In this document: positions 1 through 9,929 of the stretch, in pieces | Layout of the letters: every line of letters begins with the position of its first letter | Numbering within the stretch: the stretch's first letter is position 1 | Source of the DNA: Asterias amurensis | Taxonomy: Eukaryota; Echinodermata; Asteroidea; Forcipulatida; Asteriidae | Reading direction: 5' to 3' | Length of the DNA: 64,000 nucleotides | Assembly (NCBI RefSeq): GCF_032118995.1 | Contig: NC_092651.1 | Coordinates: 15,935,349-15,999,348, forward strand | The notes under the pieces: generated by a model | Seen by the model: the letters and a program-made list of their open reading frames with translations, nothing else | What the model was told of the DNA's origin: nothing | The model's database searches: none | Made by a program: the position numbers and the translations under genes

Positions 1-37
1 CTATGGTCATTTTAGTTTTGCAAAAAACAGTACATGA

Positions 38-225
38 CCTGGGCCCAATTTCATAAAGCTGTTAGTAGAAATTACCGCTTTTTCTTTGCTTAGCAAAAAT
101 TTAGTGGGGCATCGGTCACCATGTAAACTTAATGTAATTTTGGCTGGTAACCTGTATATGTTAAGCAATACTTTTGTGTGCTTAGCACATCTGTGTGCTT
201 ACAGGCTTTATGAAATTAGGCCCTG
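38..225. mobile_element. Inverted-repeat element, family B (GGGCCCAATTTCATA ends)
   Basis: The two ends are inverted copies: GGGCCCAATTTCATAAAGCTG on the left and its complement on the right, ending in TTAGGCCCTGATG. The interior is about 150 bp of degenerate sequence with further TTAGCA/TGCTAA inverted motifs and no coding capacity. Seven further copies occur in the window, so this is a non-autonomous MITE-like family. Confidence 0.7.
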
Positions 226-934
226 ATGTTTCGACCCTAGCAGAGTCTTGTCTGAGCTTTCAAGAAAGCTACTGTACGTTAGGGTCGATACATCAGGCCA
301 TTAACTATTTTTTGCATTTTGACCATAGGTCCTTTTGGTTGGTAAGCAGTTTGAACCATCTCAACTCCTTAGGAGTATGCAGCACCAGCACCCAAATTGG
401 CACACGATTTGCTGACCGTTCCCGTCAACAATATCTTCCCTTGCAGGTTGCCATTTACTCTTGGGTTGAAAAACAAAATATATTAAAGTGACTTGCTTGA
501 GAACACAAGTGTCCTGACCGGGATTTGAACGCACAATCTAGTGGCCAAAGATTATAGAGCGTCAAAGGCGCAAGATGTGGAACTCGGGCTGAAATGGTAA
601 ATCCCACTGGACGCCATTTCGGCAAGTAACTCTTTTGATACAACAATAGATCAGTGCAGACAATGACCATTCTTATCAATGGGAAACAAAACATTCATTT
701 GCTGAAATGGTGCCCATGCATATTTCACGTTCCAACAATAGATGAAGCAAGCTTCAGTTCCGCATCTTGTGCCTTCGGCGCTCTGTAAGTGACTAACAAC
801 CACCAGAACTTGAGTTCAATGCGCTAAAATTGCTTGGTGACGACATGCATCATGGTAAAACTCTTTCTCACACAAGGTTTATATTTGTGACATTTTTAAG
901 TGTGTAATGTATTTTAAGTAACAGCTGATAGGTT
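226..934. other. Intergenic, no supported gene
   Basis: No gene is supported here. Around 512-575 there is a degenerate stretch resembling the B-box end of a tRNA-derived SINE on the minus strand (GGGATTTGAACGC). The open frames are short and have no recognisable domain. Confidence 0.5.
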
Positions 935-1207
935 GTTAAAGGCACTGGACACTATTGGTAACTACTCAAAATAACCGGCACCCTCTGAAGTAGCATAAAT
1001 ATTTGCCTTGAATTCAAGACTTCAGCTGAGTTCTCGAATTCAAGCATCTGTACAACAAGGGTGTTTTTTCTTCCATTATTATCTCGCAACTTTGACAACC
1101 ACTTGAGCTCAAATTTTCACAGGTTTGTTATTTTATGTATTGTGTTGATGCATACAAAGTTAGAAAACTGGTATTTGACAATTACCAAAGGTGTCCAGTG
1201 CCTTTAA
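935..1207. mobile_element. TTAA-flanked inverted-repeat element, family A (short copy)
   Basis: It begins TTAAAGGCACTGGACACTAT and ends with the inverted counterpart, finishing in GTGCCTTTAA. TTAA lies at both outer edges, as expected for piggyBac-type target-site duplication. There is no open reading frame. This copy is internally deleted relative to the ~380-bp copies elsewhere in the window. Confidence 0.8.
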
Positions 1208-1813
1208 GTGCCTTTTTTATTAAGTACACAACACAACTCATGGAGGAGATATTAATGTTTCCCATTTTATTTAAAATAATCATTTGAGTTGCCATATAGA
1301 AACAAAGCTCAACGGAGATATGACTTGCAGTTTAAAACGGAATAAAATAATTTTGTCACAAGTTTAGTTTTTGTTTCTTATTTTTACGTCCCTTAATTTT
1401 GTGGAGCATCAAGTTCTGTTGTAACACAGAGTGGGATTTTGAATCCTCGCTTAGGCATCCTTAGTCAATATTGAAATAATTGCTTGTCAATGGGTTTTGA
1501 GGTATTCCATGGCTATCTTGGCACAATAATAACTCACAATCTCAATGACAGCGCAGTTATAGATGGTCTGCCTACAGGTACAATTCGAGGCAGAGGCCAC
1601 CCTAAGCTGCGCTGGATAGACAACATCACAAAGTGGAGTAGAAGAGGCGTCGAAGAACTGAGAAGAGCAGCGATTGAAAGACACCAGGTGATGGCAGCAA
1701 CTCCATGAGTGGGCCCCCATTACAATCTGAGGACGAGGCGGCCATGGATGCAAGTCTATGCTGAATGATGATGGATGATGGTGAGTTATGAATGTATTGT
1801 GTTTGCAGTAACA

Positions 1814-1986
1814 CCAGGGCCCAATTTCATAGAGCTGCGTAAGCATAAAAATCAGCTAAGCACAACAAAATTGTGGTTACCAGAACAAGGACACCAGCCG
1901 AATTATTATTCCACATGTACAATCTGTGACTGGTATCCTGCTCATTTCTGCTTAGCAGACAACTGTCAAGTGATATTTGGGCCCTG
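1814..1986. mobile_element. Inverted-repeat element, family B
   Basis: The left end CAGGGCCCAATTTCATAGAG is mirrored by a right end running ATTTGGGCCCTG. The interior has the TTAGCA/TGCTAA motifs shared with the copies near 9.7, 21.2, 39.1 and 41 kb. It is non-coding. Confidence 0.7.
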
Positions 1987-2610
1987 GTGCATATATACTT
2001 TGCTGTGTAGATTTGTTCTTTGAGAAATTATCTTGCTTTATTATTCTACTGATGCAGAGTAGATTTTTGAGTTCGGGAGACTGCAGTTCTGGGAAAAAAA
2101 CTGTCCTGCTTAAAACTACCTGGTCCGATTTCCAACCCCTTGTGAATTTTATTGTTGCCCTACACAATTGCTTGTTCATTGTCTTGAATATATATCTAGT
2201 TCTATACATGTAGGTCGTGTATATTGGCATTATCATGGCAACTGATCTTCAATTCTTTTGTATTTATAACATGTTCCTCTTACAATGTTTTATCAAGGTT
2301 TATATTGGGAAATGCCAATGTCTATTTTGTCACTAAGTTGTGTTTTGTTAGCAGGAAAACAAGGAACTTGTCTTTGTTATTATTATCAGTTTATGAAAGA
2401 ATTGTTTTAGCTGATATGTATCAAAGTCCCCTACTATTATTAAATATTACCATTTGCTTTTTGGAACGCCAAATTAATCACTAAAGGAAAAATAATTATG
2501 GCGTTTTAGATGGCGTTTGTTCATTTCAGCTGAATACTCATTCGACAAAATTCAAATTAGCTATTTGGAAAAAGTTATTTTGCCCAACAGACTTGTTTGT
2601 TGGAATGTGT
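1987..2610. other. Intergenic, no supported gene
   Basis: AT-rich sequence without a recognisable gene or repeat, ending where homology to the upstream flank of the second Ig receptor gene begins. Confidence 0.4.
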
Positions 2611-3075
2611 GACTAGTTCTCGGTCACGGATGACAATATTAATCAGGTTGGGTATTCTTTCTGAAGAAGTTTGGCTCCTTTTTGTCGAGGCATTTAATGT
2701 CAAGTGCTTCCCCATACAGCAAACACTTGGTGCACTTTATCAAGGTTTGTGTTTATGATGGCACAATTTCAAAACAATAAGAGTTAGGAAAAACTCTAAT
2801 TTTGTTTTTTTTAAGAAGAAAAAGGATCTCTTCCTGGGTTTTTTTAAGTTATGAAGATGTTGTTTTACTGATATGGATCACAATAATCACAGTAAGTTAG
2901 TTGCACTGAGGAAAGTGTTGTTGTTTTTGCACGCAGGAATCTGATATAAATGCCTTCAAACAAGCTTGACACATCACTTTTCTTCAGAACAAGTTCATTT
3001 TACAACTCGACAAAGATCGTTCCCAACTCCAGCCACAGAGTGCTATTAGCTTCAAGCTTCCCTATCTACAACACT

Positions 3076-4287
3076 ATGAAGACCATGGATCGAGGGTGTT
3101 GTTGCATACAGCTGCTTTTCCTGTGTATTTGGCTTGGTTTATTTCCAACCTTTTGCATCAGTGTGAATAGATTGACTGTTGAGGTACAATTATTATCACC
3201 AACTGGTGATGTAGTGGAGGATGACACAGTGCGATTACAATGTAATGCTACTGGTATGCAGTTTGGTTATGAACTGGAGTGGTGGGCATATTACAGCGAT
3301 AGTAGATCACAAATAACAGGAAATGACGAGTGCATCGTTTCAAGTTGTAGTCTTGAAACAACATACACTTCAAGCCAATCAAAGATTGAAGTCCTCACGA
3401 TTAGAATCATCAGTAAAACCACTGTGTATTATCAGTGTAGTGTACATAGCCTGGTAGACAGCGGCATCATAGCTGCAGATGGTGTGTTCTTATGGGTGCA
3501 CTACTTTCCATCACTCTCTTGCTATCCAAAAGGTCCTTTTACTGTACAAGAAGGAGAGCAACAATATATGAGGTGTTACACTCAGAAAGGTAAACCTGAA
3601 GTTAACATGGATATTGTATCTCTTGGTGAGAGTTACACTTGGCAACAGTGGAACTACCCAGACGTGTATATAAGACTCGGTGTTAGAGCTACTGATAACG
3701 GCTCTTCATATGACTGTAGGATGACCTCCAGTGGATCAAGGTTCTCTGGTATGGAACGAACTTGTACCATTGGTCCAATGACTGTGGTTCCTATGACAAC
3801 ACTATCATTCACAACAACCCAACCAACAACAGAGCATCCTGATGCATCTATTAATAGTACAGCAGCATCACAACAACCAACGTCTTTGGAAATTGCAACA
3901 GCTTCTGAAGAAGGCGCTGATGGGGCCCCCTCATCCATATCTGCCCTCCCTTGGATTGCCGCATTCCTGGTCACTCTTCTGCTGCTTGTTATCTTGGTCA
4001 TCATAAACATCATCTTCATTGTCAAGCATCTGCAAAGATCTAATAGCAAGGAGACTGTTCAAACCAACACAGTGAAGACCGGCAGTGCTGAGGAACAGTT
4101 TAAAGGTGACAAGGTACAGTTTAAATGTGACAAAGCATTTTACAAGGTCCCGACATCCAAAAAGACTTTACAAGATCAAGACTGTAGACAAAAAGTGAAA
4201 AACAGTTGTAAAATATCAGAAGATGTCTCGGTCTATGAAGTGGTTACAAAGTTACAGAGACCTGTTTATCAGAATGTAAAGTTTTGA
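3076..4287 (+). CDS. Ig-like type I membrane receptor with tyrosine-motif tail (paralogue 1)
   Basis: Predicted single-pass receptor of 403 residues, in one exon. I chose the ATG at 3076 because it starts a clear signal peptide (MKTMDRGCC, then a hydrophobic run to FPTFCIS); the frame is open upstream to 2950 without hydrophobic character. Domain 1 (about residues 30-145) is V-like: VRLQC, LEWWAY, an extra C...SSC pair, then TTVYYQC. Domain 2 (about 147-240) has SLSCYP, YMRC, YTWQQW and DNGSSYDC. A Thr/Ser-rich stalk with one repeat unit follows, then a transmembrane helix (ALPWIAAFLVTLLLLVILV) and a basic stop-transfer. The tail has SVYEVV, which fits the ITIM pattern S/I/V/L-x-Y-x-x-V/L/I, plus AFYKVP and PVYQNV (YxN). 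Immune-type inhibitory or adaptor signalling is inferred from architecture; the ligand is unknown. A close paralogue lies 1.7 kb downstream. Confidence 0.85.
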   Translation: MKTMDRGCCCIQLLFLCIWLGLFPTFCISVNRLTVEVQLLSPTGDVVEDDTVRLQCNATGMQFGYELEWWAYYSDSRSQITGNDECIVSSCSLETTYTSSQSKIEVLTIRIISKTTVYYQCSVHSLVDSGIIAADGVFLWVHYFPSLSCYPKGPFTVQEGEQQYMRCYTQKGKPEVNMDIVSLGESYTWQQWNYPDVYIRLGVRATDNGSSYDCRMTSSGSRFSGMERTCTIGPMTVVPMTTLSFTTTQPTTEHPDASINSTAASQQPTSLEIATASEEGADGAPSSISALPWIAAFLVTLLLLVILVIINIIFIVKHLQRSNSKETVQTNTVKTGSAEEQFKGDKVQFKCDKAFYKVPTSKKTLQDQDCRQKVKNSCKISEDVSVYEVVTKLQRPVYQNVKF

Positions 4288-4565
4288 AATGAAATACAGG
4301 ATTGAAGGTATCACGGTTTCAAAGGGGATTTAATATCGATTTAACAACGTCACCCAAAGTAGGTACCATATCTAAGCGTTACCTAATATCATGTTTGTTC
4401 ACCGGTGTATCTTTTTTAAATATCGATGGTATGAATTTGAAGTTGTCTTGTTAAAAATCACTAACAATATTTATTTCCATTGGCGAAACAAATTTTGTAC
4501 AGTAATTTGAACATTGAGGTTTCTGGACAAGAATCTGATTTCATCAAGTACCAAGATTGATCTCT

Positions 4566-4905
4566 AAAGCACAGTGCATACTTCATGCGAATGCGATACA
4601 AATGTTGATATCACATATTCGCAACGAATAATTCGAAGCATAGGATTCGAACTGCCTCTAGCTACCGGGCAATCTCGGTAGTCTAGTCAGTAAGACACTG
4701 CTCTAGAATTGCAAGGGTTGTGGGTTCGAATCCCACCCAAGTAATATGCCTGTGATATTTTTTCACAGGAACTAACCAAAATTAATAACTTGTAGCAGTT
4801 GAACTGTGCTCAACTTTTGCAAAACTTTCGCTGTGAAAACAGAATTGTGACGTCAAATTCACGTCAAATTCGCATCACATTTACAGGAAGTAGGAGCCGG
4901 GCTTT
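4566..4905. mobile_element. Inverted-repeat element, family D, split by a SINE
   Basis: The ends (AAAGCACAGTGCATACTTC on the left, ACAGGAAGTAGGAGCCGGGC on the right) match those of the element at 31851-32012. A tRNA-like SINE sits in the middle (about 4655-4790). Paralogue 2 lacks the whole insertion at the corresponding place (near 7920-7950), so it arrived after the gene duplication. Confidence 0.65.
4655..4790 (+). mobile_element. tRNA-derived SINE
   Basis: It has a pol III A-box-like segment (TAGTCTAGTCAGTAAGAC) and a B box (GGTTCGAATCCC), followed by CACCCAAGTAATATGCCTG. A second copy at 44535-44640 shares the same sequence up to that point. The anticodon arm is not intact, so it is not a working tRNA gene. 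Confidence 0.7.
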
Positions 4906-5124
4906 AGTCATCCAATGATCCTATCTTAATTGTTGAGCAAAGTGTGATGTCATGATATAGAAAACTCATCTTAAGATCAACCATATAGCACTTAATGAAA
5001 TCAGGCAATGTTTTATAGTCTTGATCTCACACTGCTGTAGGTATTACTATTCCACTGATCTCAAAACCCAAACCGGAGAAATTATATTTTTCTAACAATA
5101 TTTGTTAGCTTGATCATTATCAGT

Positions 5125-5447
5125 TTAAAGGCATTGGACACAATTGGTAATTGTCAAGTATTTTCACTTTGTGTATCCCAACTCATGCAAAAAATAACAA
5201 ACCTGTGAAAATTTTGGCTCAATAGGTTGTTGAATTTGCAAAGAATAGTGAAAGCAAAAACGAAAGGCTTCAGCTGAAGTCCTTTATTGTTTGAGTGTGC
5301 AAAATTACCTCTTTTTTTAAACTACATTACTTCAGAGTGAACCATTTCTAAAAATGTTTATCCACAGCTCTCCATTGCTTGTTACCAAGTATGTATTTTT
5401 GCTGACAATTATTTTGAGTAATTACCAATAGTGTCCAGTGCCTTTAA
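5125..5447. mobile_element. TTAA-flanked inverted-repeat element, family A
   Basis: It runs from TTTAAAGGCATTGGACACAA to AGTGTCCAGTGCCTTTAA, with inverted termini and TTAA at both edges. The matching site in duplication copy 2 (near 8190-8205) is empty and reads ATCACTTTTATAACAAAG, which defines the insertion endpoints directly. Confidence 0.85.
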
Positions 5448-6001
5448 TAACAAAAAGATTAATTGGACATTTTTGGCAAACAGAATTGGTTATTCTGTTT
5501 TGAATCAAGAGCTAGGTCATGTGCATTGTCATATAAGTTTCGTGACAATTAACCAGACTGTGTTTTTTTTTGAAGAAGTTTGACTTGTTATCAAGTGAAT
5601 TAATTTCAAATGCTTCCTCATACAGCAACACTTGGTGCACTTTATCAAGTTTTTTTTTATGTTTGCACAATTTGAAAACAATCAAAGTTCAGATAACTCC
5701 AATATACTTTTTTTTTTACAAGAAAAAGAGGAACTCTTCCTGGGTTTATTAAGTTATCAAAATGTTGTTTATTGATATGGATCACAATAATAACTATAAA
5801 TCGTGCCAATAGATAGTTATTTGCACCGAAGAAAGTGTTTGGCGCACTTTGGAATCTGACATAAATGCCATCAAAAAGCTGGACCCATCACTTTTCTTCA
5901 GAACGAGTTCATTTTACAACTCTACAAAGATCGTTCCCAACTCAAGCCACAGAGTGCTATCAGCTTCAAGCCTGGGGTCTTGCTTCCCTATCTACAACAC
6001 T

Positions 6002-7645
6002 ATGAAGACCATGGATAGAGGGTGTTGTTCCATACAGCTACTATTCCTGTGTATTTGGCTTGGTTTATTTCCAACCTTTTGCATCAGTGTGAATGGATTA
6101 ACTGGTGATGTAGTGGAGGGTGACACTGTGAGATTACAATGTAATACTACTGATATGCAGTTTGGTTATGAAGTGCAGTGGTGGGCATATTACAGCGATA
6201 GTAGAACACAAATAACAAGAAATGAAGAGTGCATCATTTCAAGTTGTAGTCTCGATACAACATTCACTTCAAGCCGATCAAAGATTGAAGTCCTCACGAT
6301 TAGAAACATCGGTAAAACCACTGTGTATTATCAGTGTAGTGTGCATAGCCAGATTGACAATGGCAGTTTAGCTGCAGATGGTATGTTCTTATGGGTGCAC
6401 TACTTTCCATCACTCTCTTGCTATCCAAGAGGTCCTTTTACTGTACAAGAAGGGAAGGGGCGATATATGAGTTGTTCCTCTGAGATTGGTAAACCAAATG
6501 TAAATGTGCATATTGTATCTAGTGGTGAGAGTTACACTTGGTACAAGAGTAGTAACCATTACATGACTATATGGCTATATGTTAGAGCTACTGATAATGG
6601 CTCTTCATTTGACTGCAGTATGAACTCCAGTGCATCCAGGTTCTCTGGTATGGGACGGAATTGCACCATTGGTCCAATGACTGTGGTTCCTATGACAACA
6701 CCATCAATCACAACAACCCAACCAACAACGGACCATCTTGATGCATCTATTAGTACAGCAGCATCACCACCACACACAGCATCTTGGGAAAGTACAACAG
6801 CTTCTGAAGAAGATGCTGATGGGGGTCCCTCATCAATATCTGCCCTCCTAATGACCACACCACCAAGCACAACAACCCAACAAACAACTGACCATCTTGA
6901 TGCATCTATTAGTACAGCAGCATCACCACCACACACAGCATCTTGGGAAAGTACAACAGCTTCTGAAGAAGATGCTGATGGGGGCCCCTCATCAATATCT
7001 GCCCTCCTAATGACCACACCATCCAGCACAACAACCCGACCAACAACTGAGCATCTTGATGCATCTATTAGTACAGCAGCATCACAACACACAGCGTCTT
7101 GGAAAAGTACAACGGCTTCTGAAGAAGACGCTGATGCCTCCTCATCCATATCTACCCTCCTAATGACCACACCATCCAGCACGACAACCCGACCAACAAC
7201 TGAGCCTCTTGATGTATTTATTAGTACAGCAGCATCACAGCACACAGCGTCTTGGAAAAGTACCACAGCTTCTGAAGAAGACGCTGATGGGGGCCCCTCA
7301 TCAATATCTACCCTCCCTGTAATTGTCGCATTCTCGGTCATTCTTCTCATTTTCTTTGTCTCGGTCATCATAAACATCATCTTCATTGTCAAATATCAAA
7401 GGTCTAAGAGCAAGGAAACTGTTCTAACCAACGCAGTGAAGACTAACAATGTTGAGTTACAGTTTGAAGGTGACAGGGCAATTTACAATATCCCAACATC
7501 CAAAACGACTTTACAAGATCAAGACTGTAGACAAAACGTGAAAAACGCCAGTAAAAGATCCGAGGAAGATGTCTCCAGTACCTATGAAGCGGTAGATGAT
7601 TTACAGAGCAAAAAGAACCCCATGTATCAGAATGTAAGATACTAA
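6002..7645 (+). CDS. Ig-like type I membrane receptor with expanded mucin-like stalk (paralogue 2)
   Basis: Predicted single-exon receptor of 547 residues from the ATG at 6002, which begins the same signal peptide as paralogue 1 (MKTMDRGCCS...). Domain 1 starts nine residues shorter (VNGLTGDVVEGDTVRLQC) because of a 27-bp deletion, then keeps QWWAYY and TTVYYQC. Domain 2 has SLSCYP, YMSCSS, YTWYK and DNGSSFDC. The stalk holds four tandem units of 51-53 residues (starts at 6692, 6851, 7010 and 7163), each with MTTP, TTT, DASIS, TAAS and TASEEDAD; they are Ser/Thr-rich and likely O-glycosylated. The helix is LPVIVAFSVILLIFFVSVI. The tail has STYEAV (ITIM-like), AIYNIP and PMYQNV (YxN). Codon phase is kept through all repeats, which argues for a functional gene. 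The signalling role is inference. Confidence 0.85.
   Translation: MKTMDRGCCSIQLLFLCIWLGLFPTFCISVNGLTGDVVEGDTVRLQCNTTDMQFGYEVQWWAYYSDSRTQITRNEECIISSCSLDTTFTSSRSKIEVLTIRNIGKTTVYYQCSVHSQIDNGSLAADGMFLWVHYFPSLSCYPRGPFTVQEGKGRYMSCSSEIGKPNVNVHIVSSGESYTWYKSSNHYMTIWLYVRATDNGSSFDCSMNSSASRFSGMGRNCTIGPMTVVPMTTPSITTTQPTTDHLDASISTAASPPHTASWESTTASEEDADGGPSSISALLMTTPPSTTTQQTTDHLDASISTAASPPHTASWESTTASEEDADGGPSSISALLMTTPSSTTTRPTTEHLDASISTAASQHTASWKSTTASEEDADASSSISTLLMTTPSSTTTRPTTEPLDVFISTAASQHTASWKSTTASEEDADGGPSSISTLPVIVAFSVILLIFFVSVIINIIFIVKYQRSKSKETVLTNAVKTNNVELQFEGDRAIYNIPTSKTTLQDQDCRQNVKNASKRSEEDVSSTYEAVDDLQSKKNPMYQNVRY
6692..7312 (+). repeat. Coding minisatellite (stalk VNTR), four units
   Basis: Four in-frame units of 159, 159, 153 and about 150 bp encode the Ser/Thr-rich stalk of paralogue 2. 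Units 1 and 2 are nearly identical (ASPPHTASWES), as are units 3 and 4 (ASQHTASWKS), suggesting duplication in two steps. Paralogue 1 has only one equivalent unit (3796-3948). Confidence 0.9.
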
Positions 7646-8317
7646 AATCAAATACAGGGTATCATGGTTTCATAGGGGGTTTAAGATTGATTTAACAAAG
7701 TCACCCAAAGTAGATGCCACCTTAAAGTGACATCTAACATGTCATCTTTGTTCACCAGAATATCTTTTGTATTTCGTTGGTTATAAACTTTGAAATTATG
7801 GGTCAATCTTGTTAAAAAACACACAATATTTATTTCCATTGGTAACAGAAATTTGTACAGTAATTTGAACATTGAGGTTTCTGTATAAGCATCTGATTTC
7901 ATCAAGTACCAAGATTGATCCAAGAATCACACAATGTAAGTCATTCAATGATCCAATCTTAATTGCTAAGCACAGTGTGATTTCACAATACAAATCACTG
8001 TTGTGGAACACCTTATGAAATCAGGCATTGGTTTAAAGAGTTACACCCACATTGCTCACAATTCCACTGATCTCAAAACCTAAACCTGAGAAATTATATT
8101 TGTCAAATAATCTTGACATTGGCATTGCATTTCCTTTGTTTTTCTTTATACATGTTAATTTGAATAGGTAGCATTTTATAGCTTGATTTTATCACTTTTA
8201 TAACAAAGAGATTGTATTGGACATTTTAATTGGAAGATTTTTATTTAGAACATTGAAGTTACATAAGCACCTTATGTACATACTATATCCATATGGTTTT
8301 TGTTACCCTTTCTTGCC

Positions 8318-8705
8318 TTAAAGGCAGTGGACACTATTGGTAATTACTCAAAATAATTATTAGCACAAAACCTTACTTGGTAACAAGTAATGGGGAGAGG
8401 TTGGTGGTATAAAACATTGTGAGAATCAGCTCCCTCTAAAGTGACATAGTTTTCGAGAAAGAAGTAATTTTCCACGAATTTGATTTAGAGACCTCAGGTT
8501 TAGAACTTGAGGTCTCGAAATCAACCATCTAAACGCACACAACTTCGTGTGACAAGGTGTTTTCTTCTTTTATTATTATCTCGCAACTTTGATGACCGAT
8601 TGAGCTCAAATGTTCACAGCTTTGTTATTTAATGCATATGCTGAGATACACCAACTGTGTAGGCTATAGTCTTTGACAATTACCAATAGTGTTCACTGCC
8701 TTTAA
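8318..8705. mobile_element. TTAA-flanked inverted-repeat element, family A (full-length copy)
   Basis: The left edge is TTAAAGGCAGTGGACACTAT and the right edge is its complement ending in TTTAA. An inner inverted pair (GAGACCTCAGGTTTAGAACTTGAGGTCTC) sits at the centre. At about 388 bp it represents the full-length form, with no coding capacity. Confidence 0.85.
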
Positions 8706-8769
8706 TTGTATATAATTTAGTTTGTAAATATCACCTTGTTTACAAAAATATTTACCTGGTACATTCCAG

Positions 8770-9220
8770 GGGTTGATTTCACAAAGAGTTATAAGACTAA
8801 CCCTAGCGTAGGACTAGTCCTATAGGAGATATCAAAAACTTAAGGCTAGTCTTAAGTTAACTCGAGATAAGACTGGTCTTAACTCTTTGTGAAATCCACC
8901 CCTGGACTAGTCCTTTCTTAGGACGAGTCCTTACTTAGGATTAGGACTAGTCCTAATTTCCTAACGTAAGACTAGTCCTATGAGATATCAAAAACTTAAG
9001 TCTAGTCCTAAGTTAGGACGAGTAACTCATCCTAACTCGAGATAAGACTAGTCTTAACTCTTTGTGAAATCCAGCCCTGGACTAGTCCTTTCTTAGGACG
9101 AGTCCTTACTTAGGATTAGGACTAGTCCTAATTTCCTAACGTAAGACTAGTCCTATGAGATATCAAAAACTTAAGGCTAGTCCTAAGTTAGGACGAGTAA
9201 CTCGTCCTAACTCGAGATAC
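8770..9220. repeat. Palindrome-rich tandem repeat (GGACTAGTCC motifs)
   Basis: Arrays of nested palindromes based on GGACTAGTCC and AAGACTAGTCTT with CTTAAGTTA spacers. A segment of about 175 bp beginning CCTGGACTAGTCC occurs at 8900 and again at 9075. Outer inverted motifs (AACTCTTTGTGAAATCCA and complement) bound the region, so it is probably a palindromic mobile element with internal duplications. Confidence 0.75.
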
Positions 9221-9221
9221 A

Positions 9222-9408
9222 GGCCCCGTCCCACACTGCAGCAATACAAAAACGATAACGATCACGACGCAAAGAGAACGCATTCTATTGGTCGAATTGC
9301 TCCACGCATAATACGCTCACGCTCAATCAACCAATGGAATGCGTTCTCTTTGCGTTGTTAACATTATCGTTCTCCTTATCGATGCAGTGGGACTGGGCCT
9401 TTGGACTA
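9222..9408. mobile_element. Inverted-repeat element, family E
   Basis: The left arm contains GCAAAGAGAACGCATTCTAT and the right arm its complement (GGAATGCGTTCTCTTTGCG). The outer ends are CAGGCCCCGTCCCACACTGC and GCAGTGGGACTGGGCC. The element at 50123-50282 has related ends and the same AACCAATAGAATGCG motif. It is non-coding. Confidence 0.7.
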
Positions 9409-9687
9409 GTCTTTGTGAAAACCACCCCTGGGCAGACAACTTACTGGCCATGTGAGAAAATGTTACATATTGAGTGGTATTAACCACATAAAGTCAATAG
9501 TGGACAAAATAATAAGTTTTGAGTTGTGCCCCCTTTTTCTTCATATACCAAAAGTTGATCTGGTGCAATCTACATAAAATGTGACATTCTTTGTTTCATT
9601 CCATCAAACTGCTTACTACAAGCTGATATTATGAGAATTCAAGCAGGCTCTGTGATTCTTGTGTAAATAAGATTTCACATAACCAAT

Positions 9688-9926
9688 GGGGCCCATTCCA
9701 TAGAGCTGCTTAAGCACAAAAATGTCTTAAACACAAAAATAGCTTGCTTGTTTTACACATGTTACTGGCCAAACTGTTATGCCATATACACTGCTTGTGA
9801 CTGGTATAGTTGTTGTGTACTTAGCATAACAATTAAGTAGAGTCTTGGCCGGTAGTCTTATTTTACTAAGCAGGTATGTTTTTGCCTTAAATTTTGTGCT
9901 TAAGCAGGTGTATGAAAACTGGTCCA
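9688..9926. mobile_element. Inverted-repeat element, family B
   Basis: GGGGCCCATTCCATAGAGCTG on the left, and AGCAGGTGTATGAAAACTGG on the right as its degenerate complement. The interior ATGTTACTGGCCAAACTGTT segment is shared with the 21.2 and 39.1 kb copies. Confidence 0.65.
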
Positions 9927-9929
9927 TGG

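Larger units (their letters stand above)
2610..5110 (+). repeat. Tandem segmental duplication, copy 1
   Basis: From roughly 2610 the sequence aligns, with substitutions and small indels, to about 5550-8200. Homology covers the upstream flank, the Ig receptor reading frame and about 800 bp of 3' flank, so the unit is roughly 2.5-3 kb. Copy 1 carries a family D element with an inner SINE (4566-4905) and a family A element (5125-5447) that copy 2 lacks at the matching places. Confidence 0.85.
5540..8240 (+). repeat. Tandem segmental duplication, copy 2
   Basis: Second copy of the Ig-receptor unit, aligning to about 2610-5110. Upstream landmarks such as CTTGGTGCACTTTATCAAG and GATATGGATCACAATAAT are conserved. 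It lacks the two transposon insertions of copy 1 but has a longer stalk-coding segment. Confidence 0.85.

Noticed and set aside
2943-2950. TATAAAT as the promoter of paralogue 1
   Set aside because: Present in copy 1 only (copy 2 reads CATAAAT), so it is not conserved; the position relative to the chosen ATG is plausible but unsupported.
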